From contig CAXXSI010000022.1 of the NCBI GenBank assembly GCA_963669285.2, positions 62,001-126,000 of the forward strand: a stretch of 64,000 nucleotides of DNA, given 5' to 3'. The DNA comes from JAWKWH01 sp963669285 (GTDB lineage: Bacteria > Pseudomonadota > Alphaproteobacteria > Rhizobiales > Rhizobiaceae). A model generated the notes under the pieces. That model was not told the DNA's origin, made no database searches, and saw nothing but the letters and a program-made list of their open reading frames with translations. A program made the translations under genes and the position numbers. Below are positions 17,733 through 26,444 of the stretch, in pieces. How positions within the stretch are numbered: the first letter of the stretch is position 1; every line of letters starts with the position of its first letter.

Positions 17733-18934
17733 CTCAAGTTCGGCCAGGCTTCGGATTGACCAAAGCAGTTTTCGATTGTCTCGACGTTCGGATTACCTGT
17801 CGAGATACCGGTAACGCCCACCGTAAATGCGCGCGTCACGAATGCCTGGCCGCGGAAGCCGAATACGACACTGTCACCCGACTTCGGCTTTACCCGCCCG
17901 CTGCAGTCGATCATGCCGTAATAGTCGATTGCTGACGGTGGCGGGATCTCGACACTCGCAAGCGCCGATGCGGCGGTTGTGGGTTCAGACGACACGACGG
18001 CTTTTACCTCGTAGTCCGGGAAAACCGGATCAATGTAGAGACCACCGCCAAAACAGTAGGCGCGATCACCGTGCAGGTGTGAGACTTCTGACAGATAGAG
18101 GACCGCCGGTTTTTCGGGCAGATCTTGAAGCGCATGCAACGGTGTCGTTCCGTGCAGCCCGTTCCCCGGTTCGCATTGAGTGGCGCCGGCCTCGGCGAGC
18201 GAATCCAGAACGACCGATGAAGTGGTGCCGGGTGCGTTTATTTCGATATCTTTGTATCCTGCGCCAGCCAGTGAATTGGCCGCCCGGGCAAGAGTAGCCA
18301 GGTTCGGCGTCGGCAGGACCTTGCCCGTCTGGTCGTCGAACAATAGTGCCGGAAACGTCGTGACGCCGGCGAAATGGCCGCCATCCAGCCTGTCGATCGC
18401 CCCGGCCGTGGCAACAATGTCATCGGCTCGAAAGCCACCTTCATGACCCCGATAGAAAATATCCCCATCGGTTTGAATCCGCGCCAGCATTGCCTGATCG
18501 CGATCTGCGGCTTTGGCCGCATTTGATGCTTCCTGGGCCTTTTCGTTGCTGAAAACCGTCCAGTAGTCGGGCGCAATTTCACGAGCCGCCATCGCCGCTT
18601 CAAACCGCGGGATTTGTACCAGATGGCCAAGGTGTCCAACCTTCAATCCCGCTCGATTGCAGGCCACGGCGCAGGCCATATCGACGGCAACCGCCCGATC
18701 GATGCCCCCCCGCATGACCGCCTGTGAAAAGCCGCTGTTTCGACCCACCTGCTTTGTCATGGCAAAGACTGTCAAGCCGCGTTTGTCTGCCTCCGACTTG
18801 AAAATGTGTGCATTTTCCTCGACTGCATCGAGATCGAGAACATAGGCATTCGCGGGAATTTCACCCTGTTGGTGCAGTTGGATGGCGGCTTCGACAAGGG
18901 AGGGATTTCGTCGTCTCAACACATCAAGAAACAC
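17729..18934 (-). CDS. yhfX: YhfX-like PLP-dependent protein (alanine racemase fold type III)
   Basis: 401 residues that align along their length with E. coli YhfX by eye: opening MFLDVLRRRNPSLVEAA, the MTKQVGRN motif (Lys61 is the candidate PLP lysine), GHLGHLVQIP, KVLPTPNLATLARA, LSEVSHLHGDRAYCFGGGLY and C-terminal FVTRAFTVGVTGISTGNP. The fold is the PLP TIM barrel of alanine racemase and D-threonine aldolase. YhfX has no established reaction; in E. coli it sits with a phosphotriesterase homologue. Here it is embedded between transporter subunit genes with an M20 peptidase, suggesting racemisation or elimination on an amino-group-containing ligand (inference). Confidence 0.85.
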   Translation of the reverse strand: MFLDVLRRRNPSLVEAAIQLHQQGEIPANAYVLDLDAVEENAHIFKSEADKRGLTVFAMTKQVGRNSGFSQAVMRGGIDRAVAVDMACAVACNRAGLKVGHLGHLVQIPRFEAAMAAREIAPDYWTVFSNEKAQEASNAAKAADRDQAMLARIQTDGDIFYRGHEGGFRADDIVATAGAIDRLDGGHFAGVTTFPALLFDDQTGKVLPTPNLATLARAANSLAGAGYKDIEINAPGTTSSVVLDSLAEAGATQCEPGNGLHGTTPLHALQDLPEKPAVLYLSEVSHLHGDRAYCFGGGLYIDPVFPDYEVKAVVSSEPTTAASALASVEIPPPSAIDYYGMIDCSGRVKPKSGDSVVFGFRGQAFVTRAFTVGVTGISTGNPNVETIENCFGQSEAWPNLR

Positions 18935-18945
18935 GGCCAGTTCTC

Positions 18946-19899
18946 CTATCTTGTCGTGTCGCGCAGCGAGATCGCCACGGCGAGCAAGATGATCAATCCT
19001 CGCACGATCATTTGATCGGAAACCGATAGGCCCATAAGGATCAATCCATTGTTGAGCATGCCCATCAGCAGCGAACCGACCAGCGCACCCATGATGGATC
19101 CTTTGCCGCCACTGAGTGCGGTGCCGCCTACGATGACGGCGGCAATCACGGTCATCAGGTCGCTCTCACCCAGCGTGTACTTCGCTGCTTGCAACCGTCC
19201 CGCATAAAGCAGCCCAGCCAGGCCCGCGCAGCCGCCGCTGATCATGAGGACCGCAAGCCTGATACGCGGAACCTTGATACCGGAAACCTGCGCAGCGTTT
19301 GGATTGTCTCCGGTGGCGATCACATGCGCTCCAAACGGCGTCTCGCGATAAATGACATGGCCGATAACAACCGCACCCAGCGTCCACAAAATGAGCGACG
19401 GTATGCCGAACAATGAACCCGATCCGAATATGCCGGTGAACGTGTCGTTGACCACGGGAATGGACCTGAGATCGGTCATTGAGCGGGCCATACCGGCAAA
19501 CAGTCCGAGCGTTGCAAGCGTCACCAGAAAAGACGGAAGGCGCAGCCATGCGACCAGGAAACCATTAAAGAATCCGATGGCCAATCCGGCTCCAAGACCG
19601 GCCAGAATACCGATCAGCATCGAATGCTCCTGCATGACGACTGCCGCGGATAGTGCTGAGACCGCGGTAATTGAGCCAAAGGACAGATCGATTTCGCCCG
19701 CTGAAAGCACGAAAACAAATCCGACCGCCATGACCGTCGCCGGCGCCGTTTGAAGTACGATATTTGACAGATTGCGTGTCGTCAGAAAGCCGTCGCCGCT
19801 CAATGTGATGGCAAAGAAGGCAAAGATCGCCAGAAAACCCAGATAGACGACGTATTGCTGCAGATCGAGTCTTCGGGCGATTTCGCGCAGCGCAGTCAT
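18946..19899 (-). CDS. Sugar ABC transporter permease (RbsC-like)
   Basis: 317-residue membrane protein with eight to ten hydrophobic helices. The RbsC/BPD_transp_2 hallmarks are present: GEIDLSFGSI, NGFLVAWLRLPSFLVTLATL, ATGDNPNAAQVSGI (cytoplasmic coupling loop) and AAVIVGGTALSGGKGSIMGALVG. Works as a homodimer with the ATPase 16974-17732. Separated from the binding-protein gene by a strong hairpin and from the YhfX-like gene by 11 bp. Confidence 0.94.
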   Translation of the reverse strand: MTALREIARRLDLQQYVVYLGFLAIFAFFAITLSGDGFLTTRNLSNIVLQTAPATVMAVGFVFVLSAGEIDLSFGSITAVSALSAAVVMQEHSMLIGILAGLGAGLAIGFFNGFLVAWLRLPSFLVTLATLGLFAGMARSMTDLRSIPVVNDTFTGIFGSGSLFGIPSLILWTLGAVVIGHVIYRETPFGAHVIATGDNPNAAQVSGIKVPRIRLAVLMISGGCAGLAGLLYAGRLQAAKYTLGESDLMTVIAAVIVGGTALSGGKGSIMGALVGSLLMGMLNNGLILMGLSVSDQMIVRGLIILLAVAISLRDTTR

Positions 19900-19933
19900 G
19901 AAGAATGTTCCCGGGGTTTGCGTAAATTTGCAA

Positions 19934-19962
19934 GCGGGGGCCGGAAAGGTCGCAGCCCCCGC
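19934..19962 (-). promoter_or_regulatory. Intercistronic hairpin after binding-protein gene
   Basis: On the plus strand GCGGGGGC (19934-19941) and GCCCCCGC (19955-19962) form 8 perfect GC-rich pairs around a 13-base loop, in the 74-bp gap between the binding-protein and permease genes. A-run on the 5' mRNA side, none as U-run on the 3' side, so a stabiliser or partial attenuator rather than a full terminator. Confidence 0.7.
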
Positions 19963-19973
19963 AAAAAATCGCG

Positions 19974-21032
19974 CTATTGCTTGGCGGCTTTGACGCTGTC
20001 AGGCGCATCCTTGCGCAGCGATTGCTGCCAGCCTTCTTCAACATTTGTGGCATTGACGGTGATGGCAGGCGCCACAACGAATGGCGGGGTGTCTTCACCG
20101 GCAAGCGCACGAGCACCGGCAGCGGCCATTGCGCGCCCAAGTTCGTAAGCCTCATCTGCAACGATCGCTGCAACATTACCGCCTTTGACCATGTCAAGCG
20201 CAATCGGCTCGGACAGGTCGAGCGTTACGATCTTTGTTGTCTTGTTGCCGTTGGCACGAAGAGCAGCAAGCACTCCTTCGGCCGGGCCGGCCCAGGTGAC
20301 GTAGATGCCACCGATATCGGGATTTTTCAGCAACATGGCATTGGCGATCTCCTCGGCGCGGGCCGGATCGCTGATACCCTGCTCGGCAACGATACTGATG
20401 TCGGGATAATCGTTTTCGATCGTTGTCTTGAAGGCGTTGTCACGCTGATTGGTCACATAGTAGGCGGCATCGTGAAAGATCCAGCCGACTGTGCCTTTGC
20501 CGCCCATGGCATCTGCCAGCGCGTCGGCAGCCTGCTTGCCCATCTGAAACAGATCATCGGTGACAATCGCGGCATAATCTGCCGGATGCTGGTAGTCCTT
20601 TGGCAGATTGGAAAGAAACACCAGTTTGACGCCTTCAGCCTTCGCCTCCTTGAATGCTGCCGCGGAAGTTACGGGATCGAGCGGCAGGGACAGTATGATA
20701 TTTGGTTTTTTAGCCAGCGCAGTTTCTATGTCGGAGCGCTGTTTTGCAGCGTCAAATCCAGCGCTCGTGGTCGCCACGACCTCGATGCCGAGACGCGTAA
20801 ACTCGTCCGTGGCGCCGGCGGTCACCGCGTTGACGAAATCGGATTGATCATGCCACAGCAGCGCGGCTTTGTGGCCACCGGATTTCAGCATTTCGATCTT
20901 GCTTTCCGTAACGGTGACCTCGGAAGAGGCTGTTGCCGATTCGCCGCCTGGTCCGACCGTTTGCGCATGGGCCACACCGCCAAATATCAACGCGGTAATC
21001 GATGCCGTCGCTATTAGATTTCTCATTCTCAT
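19974..21032 (-). CDS. Sugar ABC transporter substrate-binding protein (RbsB-like)
   Basis: 352-residue periplasmic protein. NLIATASITALIFGGVAHAQ is a Sec signal with AHA-Q cleavage; the mature part is a Peripla_BP_4 fold with NAVTAGATDEFTRLGIEVV, PNIILSLPLDPVTSAAAF, YYVTNQRDNAFKTTI and GIYVTWAGPAEGVLAALRANG. AGGAGG 9 bases upstream fixes ATG 21032. Partner of the RbsC-like permease and single-domain ATPase. Ligand unknown; the M20 peptidase and PLP protein in the operon argue for an amino- or amide-bearing compound rather than a plain sugar. Confidence 0.94.
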   Translation of the reverse strand: MRMRNLIATASITALIFGGVAHAQTVGPGGESATASSEVTVTESKIEMLKSGGHKAALLWHDQSDFVNAVTAGATDEFTRLGIEVVATTSAGFDAAKQRSDIETALAKKPNIILSLPLDPVTSAAAFKEAKAEGVKLVFLSNLPKDYQHPADYAAIVTDDLFQMGKQAADALADAMGGKGTVGWIFHDAAYYVTNQRDNAFKTTIENDYPDISIVAEQGISDPARAEEIANAMLLKNPDIGGIYVTWAGPAEGVLAALRANGNKTTKIVTLDLSEPIALDMVKGGNVAAIVADEAYELGRAMAAAGARALAGEDTPPFVVAPAITVNATNVEEGWQQSLRKDAPDSVKAAKQ

Positions 21033-21065
21033 TTCAGGTTCCTCCTATGCTGAGCAAGCGGCCAA

Positions 21066-22322
21066 TCAGGGTTCAACCGTGCCGCAGTAGCTGGCGATGA
21101 AACTTGCGAATGCGACGATGCCTGCTACGTATTCGTCAACATTCACGCGCTCTTCGAGCGTGTGGCAGTTTGTGATGTCCCCCGGAGCGCAATAGACGGC
21201 AGGACACCCGATCTGATTGATCAGGAACGGCGCCTCCGACCAGTATGGTGCGCCTTCGATTTGACCGCGCCCGGGCAGCGCGGTCGCCAGAGCCTTCGAC
21301 AGTGCGCGCACCGGTGGCAGCTCCGGATCGATTTCAGCCGGAGAACCACCATGACTATGGTCGCGTCCAGCCGGATAGGAGATATCGATGGAAATGCCGT
21401 CAGATGATCCGGCATTCATGATCACCGACTCCAATTCAGCCACCGATGCATCGAGTACTTCATGCGGGAGCAGTTTGCGGATCAAAGAAAAACGGCATTC
21501 ACCGGGTACCGCGATGTAGCCACCACCTTTAATTTCTGTCACGAGCGCAAACGCCCGTCCGACAAGCGGATGCGATGCTCTACCAGCGATGTCATCCGAG
21601 TGTCTCCAGATGGCGGAAAGTACGGAATGAGCAGCCTTAAGGGCATCAATCCCCTGTTCGGGAACGCCGAAATAAGCCGATTTGCCGGTGACCAATACAT
21701 CGGCGATGAAGAAACCCATCTGGGCTGGAAACACGGCGAGTTTTGTCGGTTCGACATAGATGGCAAAATCCGGATTGGCGATTTCACCGGCGACGCTGCG
21801 TTTTGCGAAATCCTTGATGCCGGCGCTCACACCGGTGCCTGGTTCGCCACTCTCCTCATCGCCGACAAATGCGTATGAAACATCGCCCTTGAGTTTCACT
21901 CCGGCGCGATCAAGCAGGTCCAATGCTGCCAACGATGCGCAGATTCCTGCCTTGAGGTCACCGGTACCTCGGCCCCATATTTCATCATCTACAACTGCAC
22001 CACCAAAGGGATCTTCGCGTTCCGTACCTTTCCAGAGCTCTTCCCATCCGCGCACATGAACGGTATCGGTGTGGCCTGCGAACAAAAGCCGGTTTCCGCC
22101 GCCAGATCCATTCCGCATGCCCCAGATATTGGGTCGGCCGGGAAGAAAATCCGATTGGACCGGCTGCAATTCAAGCCCGGCCATACGCTCTTGAAGATAG
22201 GAAACGAAGTTGGCTTCATTTCCGGTCACGCTCTGACGGGCAACCGCGCCTTTTAGCAAAGCCAGCGCTGAATCCCGGTCAACCAGTTCCACCAATCTTT
22301 GTGTGAGCGGGCTGTTATTCAC
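21066..22322 (-). CDS. M20-family metallopeptidase/deacylase (ArgE/DapE-like)
   Basis: 418 residues with the di-zinc site of the M20 family: His in LLFAGHTDTVHV, bridging Asp in GRGTGDLKAGI, catalytic Glu-Glu in FVGDEESGEPG, and a later His near the C-terminus (TNCHTLEERVN). The middle part is the dimerisation domain. The family removes acyl or aminoacyl groups (acetylornithine, succinyl-diaminopimelate, hippurate, dipeptides). No signal peptide, so cytoplasmic: it would act after import by the neighbouring transporter. Overlaps the ROK gene by 4 bp. Confidence 0.92.
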   Translation of the reverse strand: MNNSPLTQRLVELVDRDSALALLKGAVARQSVTGNEANFVSYLQERMAGLELQPVQSDFLPGRPNIWGMRNGSGGGNRLLFAGHTDTVHVRGWEELWKGTEREDPFGGAVVDDEIWGRGTGDLKAGICASLAALDLLDRAGVKLKGDVSYAFVGDEESGEPGTGVSAGIKDFAKRSVAGEIANPDFAIYVEPTKLAVFPAQMGFFIADVLVTGKSAYFGVPEQGIDALKAAHSVLSAIWRHSDDIAGRASHPLVGRAFALVTEIKGGGYIAVPGECRFSLIRKLLPHEVLDASVAELESVIMNAGSSDGISIDISYPAGRDHSHGGSPAEIDPELPPVRALSKALATALPGRGQIEGAPYWSEAPFLINQIGCPAVYCAPGDITNCHTLEERVNVDEYVAGIVAFASFIASYCGTVEP

Positions 22323-23533
22323 TGTGCTGCCCCCATCAGCTTTACGACATCGGCCGGGGGCAGTGATATCTCAGCTCCCGGAACGCCGCCGGAAAACAGG
22401 ATGGCGTGCAAATGGCCAAGACCGATCGCCGCGCCACCCGCAATCGCGGCCTGCGCACCCAGTTCGGACACGACAATTTCTACCGGCCTGGGAGAGCAAA
22501 GTGGCACAAGCTTGCGAATCTGATCGATCAGTTCAGGCCGACGCCCGATCGATCCACCCATGATCACTCTGCGAGGATTTGTTACGGCAACAAGAGTCGC
22601 TATCGCGCGAGCAATGTAATCCGCGGTTTCCTCGATGACGGTTACAGCCGATTTGTCGCCGTTGCCGGCATTTTCAAATATCGCCGGAACTTCGCAACTA
22701 TTGCCCGTAAGCTCATGGTAACGCGTTCGCATGCCCTCTGTAGCGGTCACGCGCTCGAAAGCACCGACGCGCCTGGATTCGGGTTCGAAAGGATCAGCGC
22801 CGATCGGCAGGAACCCGAGTTCGCCGGCCGCATTGGCAAAGCCGCGAACCAGTTCGCCACCGACCATGATGCCAGCACCGATGCCGGTGCCAAGCGCAAT
22901 ATAGGCAAGATCGTCGATCCCGGCGCCGGCGCCGATCCAGTTCTCACCGGTCACCGCCAGGTTGACGTCATTTTCAAAGACAACATCCAGTCCAAGTTCG
23001 GATTTGAGGCTTGTGGCAACATCAAGCTCTTCGAATCCGGAAATGTTGGGTGCCATGTAGATACGGCCGGTTGATTTATCCGGAACACCCGGGACTCCGA
23101 TTACCGCGAGCCTGACCCGTTCGAAATCGATCGAGTTGCGCTTTGCCACCTCCCGGCACAATCGAGCGATCTGTCTGACAATGTGGATACCCCCTCGTTT
23201 GTCGGTCGGTTCCGTATGCTCTGCGAGAACCCGGCAAGACAGATCTGCTATAGCCGCGCGAACCTTCGTCCCACCAAGGTCGACTGCGGCGATGCATGCT
23301 GCGTCAGGAACGATCTCGTATGTGACGGCGCTACGCCCGACATGTCCGCTGGTGCGACCGGTCTGGCGAATCCAGCCATCCTGTTCGAGCGAACGGGCAA
23401 TCTCGGAAATCGTCTGTTTCGACAATCCGGTTTGCTTGGCAACACTTGCCCTTGAGATCGGGCCGCAGTGCACGATGGTTTCCATCACCATACAAAGGGA
23501 GAACTGTCGAGAGCTTCGTGAGACGTCGTTCAC
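22319..23533 (-). CDS. ROK-family transcriptional regulator (NagC/XylR-like)
   Basis: 404 residues. The N-terminal winged helix (SRASVAKQTGLSKQTISEIARSLEQDGWI) binds DNA; the rest is a sugar-kinase-like ROK domain with AAVDLGGTKVRAAIADL (phosphate loop), ALGTGIGAGIMVGGELVRG and a C-terminal GGSIGRRPE. The usual ROK zinc Cys cluster (CxCGxxGC) is not visible, as in some regulators. Starts at GTG 23533, only 12 bp from an inverted repeat that is its likely own operator. First gene of the leftward operon, so autogenous control of the whole transporter-peptidase-YhfX unit. Confidence 0.92.
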   Translation of the reverse strand: MNDVSRSSRQFSLCMVMETIVHCGPISRASVAKQTGLSKQTISEIARSLEQDGWIRQTGRTSGHVGRSAVTYEIVPDAACIAAVDLGGTKVRAAIADLSCRVLAEHTEPTDKRGGIHIVRQIARLCREVAKRNSIDFERVRLAVIGVPGVPDKSTGRIYMAPNISGFEELDVATSLKSELGLDVVFENDVNLAVTGENWIGAGAGIDDLAYIALGTGIGAGIMVGGELVRGFANAAGELGFLPIGADPFEPESRRVGAFERVTATEGMRTRYHELTGNSCEVPAIFENAGNGDKSAVTVIEETADYIARAIATLVAVTNPRRVIMGGSIGRRPELIDQIRKLVPLCSPRPVEIVVSELGAQAAIAGGAAIGLGHLHAILFSGGVPGAEISLPPADVVKLMGAAQ

Positions 23534-23544
23534 TGGCCGTCCAA

Positions 23545-23573
23545 TTAATTCGTTCTGTTACCGAACTAATTAA
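23545..23573. promoter_or_regulatory. Inverted-repeat operator of the ROK operon
   Basis: TTAATTCGTTC (23545-23555) and GAACTAATTAA (23563-23573) are inverted repeats with 10 of 11 positions matching around TGTTACC. The TTAGTT/AACTAA-like arms resemble known ROK-type sites. It lies 12 bp before the ROK start, fitting autorepression. Confidence 0.65.
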
Positions 23574-23807
23574 CCTTTGAAATTTGAACTGTCAAGTTTC
23601 GATGTACGAGCGATTGTGAAACCGGAGAAGTCCAACGTCACCCAAAACGCGATTGGAAACATCGCAAAAGGCCATTCACCTCGAGCGACATTCAAAGAAA
23701 CCGTTCAGTTTGCGACATCACTTCAATGTCTTAAATGGGCTCATTGCGGGAATTCGTTGCGGCGCATAACGATCAGCAACCGATTTCCGAGACATGAACG
23801 GCAGCTC

Positions 23808-25175
23808 AGCGGATGGTGTGGATGGCTCCTGCACCATCGGCGTCATGATGCGCCATACTGCAGTTGTCACGAACTGCTTGAGAGGAGCCACCCAATGCAA
23901 GTTACAACGATCGGCCTGGATCTGGCGAAGAATGTTTTTCAGGTCCACGGGATCAATGACGCCGGCGATGTCGTGTTCAACCGGTCCTTGAGACGATCGC
24001 AGGTATTGTCATTTTTCGAGGATCTCAAACCGTGCTTGGTTGGAATGGAAGCTTGTGCCACCAGTCATTACTGGGCGCGGGAGCTTGCCATGCTGGGCCA
24101 TGACATCAGGCTGATTCCGCCTGTTTATGTGAAGCCGTATGTCAAAAGGGGTAAGTCCGATGCCGTTGATGCGGCGGCCATCTGCGAGGCGGTCACTCGT
24201 CCGACCATGCGATTTGTTGAAGTGAAGACACCCGAACAACAGGCAATACTGGCGATTCATCGAACCCGTGATCTGATCGTCCGGCAGCGTACACAGACGA
24301 TCAATATGTTGCGTGCCCAGCTAGCGGAGTTTGGCGTGGTTCTGCATCAGGGGGTTAGTCATGCCATTCAATTTGCCAACCGATACCTCCAAGGGGAGCA
24401 ACCTGACCTGCCTGAAGTTGTTGACGATGTCATCTTTGAGCTTTGTGATCAGCTGATATTCTTGCACGCAAAGATCACACGATGCTCCCGCGAGATGGTG
24501 CAAATCGCTAGACGGGAGGAACGTGCTGCATTGCTTCAAACCATTCCGGGCGTTGGTCCGATTACCGCTTCAGCAATTGTCGCAACAGTTGGAAGCGGTA
24601 ACCAGTTCAACAATGGCCGGCAATTCGCTGCCTGGCTGGGGCTGACGCCGATCAACAAATCAAGCGGTGGGAAAGAACGGTTAGGCCGCATCTCGAAGAT
24701 GGGTGATCAATACATCCGGCGATTGCTCGTCTTGGGCATGGTGTCCCGGATAAGGCAGATCGCCAAGACACCGGAAGCCTTTGATCCATGGTTTGCCGAC
24801 ATCCTGGCTCGCAAGCCGAATAAAGTAGCTGCGATTGCCATGGCCAACAAAACTGCCCGTATGATCTGGGCGGTTCTAACCCGCAACGAACCCTACAAGG
24901 TGAGAACGATCCAACCCTGAGGGCCAAAACGAAATACAGTATCGCAAGACCAATGAAGTGATGGAAACATTGTCAGCCCGAAGACCAAGACACCCCGTGC
25001 TTTGTCCAGAACGCAAGCTGTTCGATGAGCGGAATGGGACCTGGTCGGAGGAAACCATCAGGGCCAGCGGACCGAAGCTCCGCGCCAACAGGCCGGACAC
25101 AAGACCGCATCTGACAAACGCCCGATCACATCAAAAAAAGTCTTGCAAAGCAGGAGTCATCCACACAGGACAAAG
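23808..25175 (+). mobile_element. IS1111-type IS110-family element, copy 2
   Basis: Same 1,368-bp sequence as 15455-16822 in the same orientation, with the same subterminal inverted repeats (at 23816-23832 and 25150-25166) and the same 255-bp 3' noncoding part. Flanks differ from copy 1 on both sides, which fixes the element ends. It lies 230 bp upstream of the ROK operon promoter region, so the operon is bracketed by two direct copies. Its left end is open in frame with upstream sequence back to 23577 but no gene starts there. Confidence 0.92.
23895..24920 (+). CDS. IS110-family (IS1111-type) transposase, second copy
   Basis: 341 residues, identical to the product of 15542-16567, including the acidic triad residues in GLDLAKN, GMEACAT and DAVDAAA. 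ATG 23895 with GAGAGGAG upstream is the equivalent start; the frame continues open to 23577 by chance. Intact and so potentially mobile. Confidence 0.96.
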   Translation: MQVTTIGLDLAKNVFQVHGINDAGDVVFNRSLRRSQVLSFFEDLKPCLVGMEACATSHYWARELAMLGHDIRLIPPVYVKPYVKRGKSDAVDAAAICEAVTRPTMRFVEVKTPEQQAILAIHRTRDLIVRQRTQTINMLRAQLAEFGVVLHQGVSHAIQFANRYLQGEQPDLPEVVDDVIFELCDQLIFLHAKITRCSREMVQIARREERAALLQTIPGVGPITASAIVATVGSGNQFNNGRQFAAWLGLTPINKSSGGKERLGRISKMGDQYIRRLLVLGMVSRIRQIAKTPEAFDPWFADILARKPNKVAAIAMANKTARMIWAVLTRNEPYKVRTIQP

Positions 25176-25236
25176 CTGACGTTTTGGAATTAGCTATCAA
25201 TGTCTGCTTCTCAGATACTGCGCGATCTTTCGAGCC

Positions 25237-25890
25237 CTAACGGACAACGGCGACAATATCCCTGTTTTCCAGTATTTCGTGCGTGTGGCCCTGCAGACCG
25301 ACTCGAAACATGGCCTTTGCCAGTTCAGTCGACCGTATGCTTGAACCTTCACCGAAGAGCCGAATGATTGGGTAAAACAAACGCAACAAACGATATCCCA
25401 AACCAGGTTCTCGTCTGGAAGTCACCGGGAAGATGTAGCCCGGCCGGAAACTGTGAAACCCGCCCAGGCCTAAATTTGATAATCGGTTCTCGATTTCGCC
25501 CTTGTCTTTGGCAAAGGCCACGCGACTTTTTCCGGTGCGGTCTGCACCCGCTCCGCTCAGCAAACAGAACCTGGCGTCCGGGCTTAAAGTCTTGATGCTT
25601 TTTGCAAGCGTTTCAGGATAGGCGACGGTAATTTGCCTGAACGTTTCACGATCAACCGTTCCGGTATAAACACCCTGGCAGTAGTAAACCGCGTCGATGC
25701 CTTGAAAACATGTTGCGCCTTCATCCAGAGCCAGAAAGTCCTCGATGACCAACTCAGTCAACTTTGGATGTTGAATGCCCGAAGGTCGTCGAAGAAGACT
25801 GACGATCTCCGAGATATCCTGACTTTCCAGGCTTTGCTGGAGGACGAGACTTCCCACCATGCCGGTCGCACCGGTCAAGAGCACTTTCAT
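25237..25890 (-). CDS. NAD(P)-binding Rossmann oxidoreductase (HTATIP2-like)
   Basis: 217-residue atypical short-chain dehydrogenase. N-terminal MKVLLTGATGMVGSLVLQQ is the NAD(P) motif; middle RFCLLSGAGADRTGKSRVAFAKDKGEIE and FHSFRPGYIFPV are typical of HTATIP2/TIP30-like bacterial proteins. The classic YxxxK is replaced by a fold-equivalent region, so redox activity is uncertain. Last gene in the leftward run that starts at 27853; 53 bp after the SRPBCC gene. Confidence 0.87.
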   Translation of the reverse strand: MKVLLTGATGMVGSLVLQQSLESQDISEIVSLLRRPSGIQHPKLTELVIEDFLALDEGATCFQGIDAVYYCQGVYTGTVDRETFRQITVAYPETLAKSIKTLSPDARFCLLSGAGADRTGKSRVAFAKDKGEIENRLSNLGLGGFHSFRPGYIFPVTSRREPGLGYRLLRLFYPIIRLFGEGSSIRSTELAKAMFRVGLQGHTHEILENRDIVAVVR

Positions 25891-25943
25891 CGCCTGCTCC
25901 TTTGCCGCTTCATAATGGGCCCCCGAACCTCGCTGACCTGTTG

Positions 25944-26438
25944 TTACTTCGCATTTGCGCGGCGTTCTGTTTCAACCTTCAGGCCGCGATTGAAGGCCCG
26001 GTACCCTTCCAGATACATCTTCGCTAATCGTCCACCCATCAGCCAGGTCAACCCGCCCATGATCTCGTCGGACTGGACAAATCTGGTCTTTCCGTCTGCG
26101 GTAGGTTCGACCTTGAAATGATGATTGTCACGAATTCCGCCCGGACCCTTTTCGGCCCAGTAAAACTCTTGCCCATCAACGACTGTGATCTTGTGGTCAA
26201 TGCGTGTCAGCTTCTTCTTGGCGGGATCCGTTTGGAAAACCGCGGTGATTTTGGCACCGTTTGAGATCTGGCCCTCGATATCGACCAGAAAGGCCGCCCA
26301 GTCGCCGTAATCGGCTGTGTTGGTCAGCACCGCCCAGACAACAGCGAGTGGTGCGTCGATCAGGATGTCGGTGTGGATCTTGTGATGTGTAAAACCCACT
26401 TTTTCAGTTGTTCCATTTTCCATGACTGTCATTTCCAT
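25944..26438 (-). CDS. SRPBCC (START/Bet v1-like) family protein
   Basis: 164 residues. The opening HHKIHTDILIDAPLAVVWAVLTNTADYGDWAAFL is the classic first strand and helices of the SRPBCC hydrophobic-cavity fold, ending in a long C-terminal helix (LAKMYLEGYRAFNRGLKVE). These proteins bind or act on lipophilic molecules. Six bases separate it from the membrane protein gene upstream, so the two are co-translated. Confidence 0.85.
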   Translation of the reverse strand: MEMTVMENGTTEKVGFTHHKIHTDILIDAPLAVVWAVLTNTADYGDWAAFLVDIEGQISNGAKITAVFQTDPAKKKLTRIDHKITVVDGQEFYWAEKGPGGIRDNHHFKVEPTADGKTRFVQSDEIMGGLTWLMGGRLAKMYLEGYRAFNRGLKVETERRANAK

Positions 26439-26444
26439 TTGTGC

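Noticed and set aside
19977..21017. 346-residue open frame on the plus strand
   Set aside because: It lies exactly opposite the binding-protein gene, whose signal peptide, fold motifs and ribosome site are clear; the plus-strand translation has no recognisable domain.
23577..23894. Extension of the second transposase by 106 residues
   Set aside because: Copy 1 has a different upstream sequence and the same internal ATG with ribosome site; the extension is chance open frame across the IS boundary.
15455..25175. Calling the IS pair a true composite transposon
   Set aside because: IS110-family elements use RNA-guided recombination and leave no usual target duplication; no evidence shows that the pair moves as a unit, so only recombination between direct repeats is proposed.
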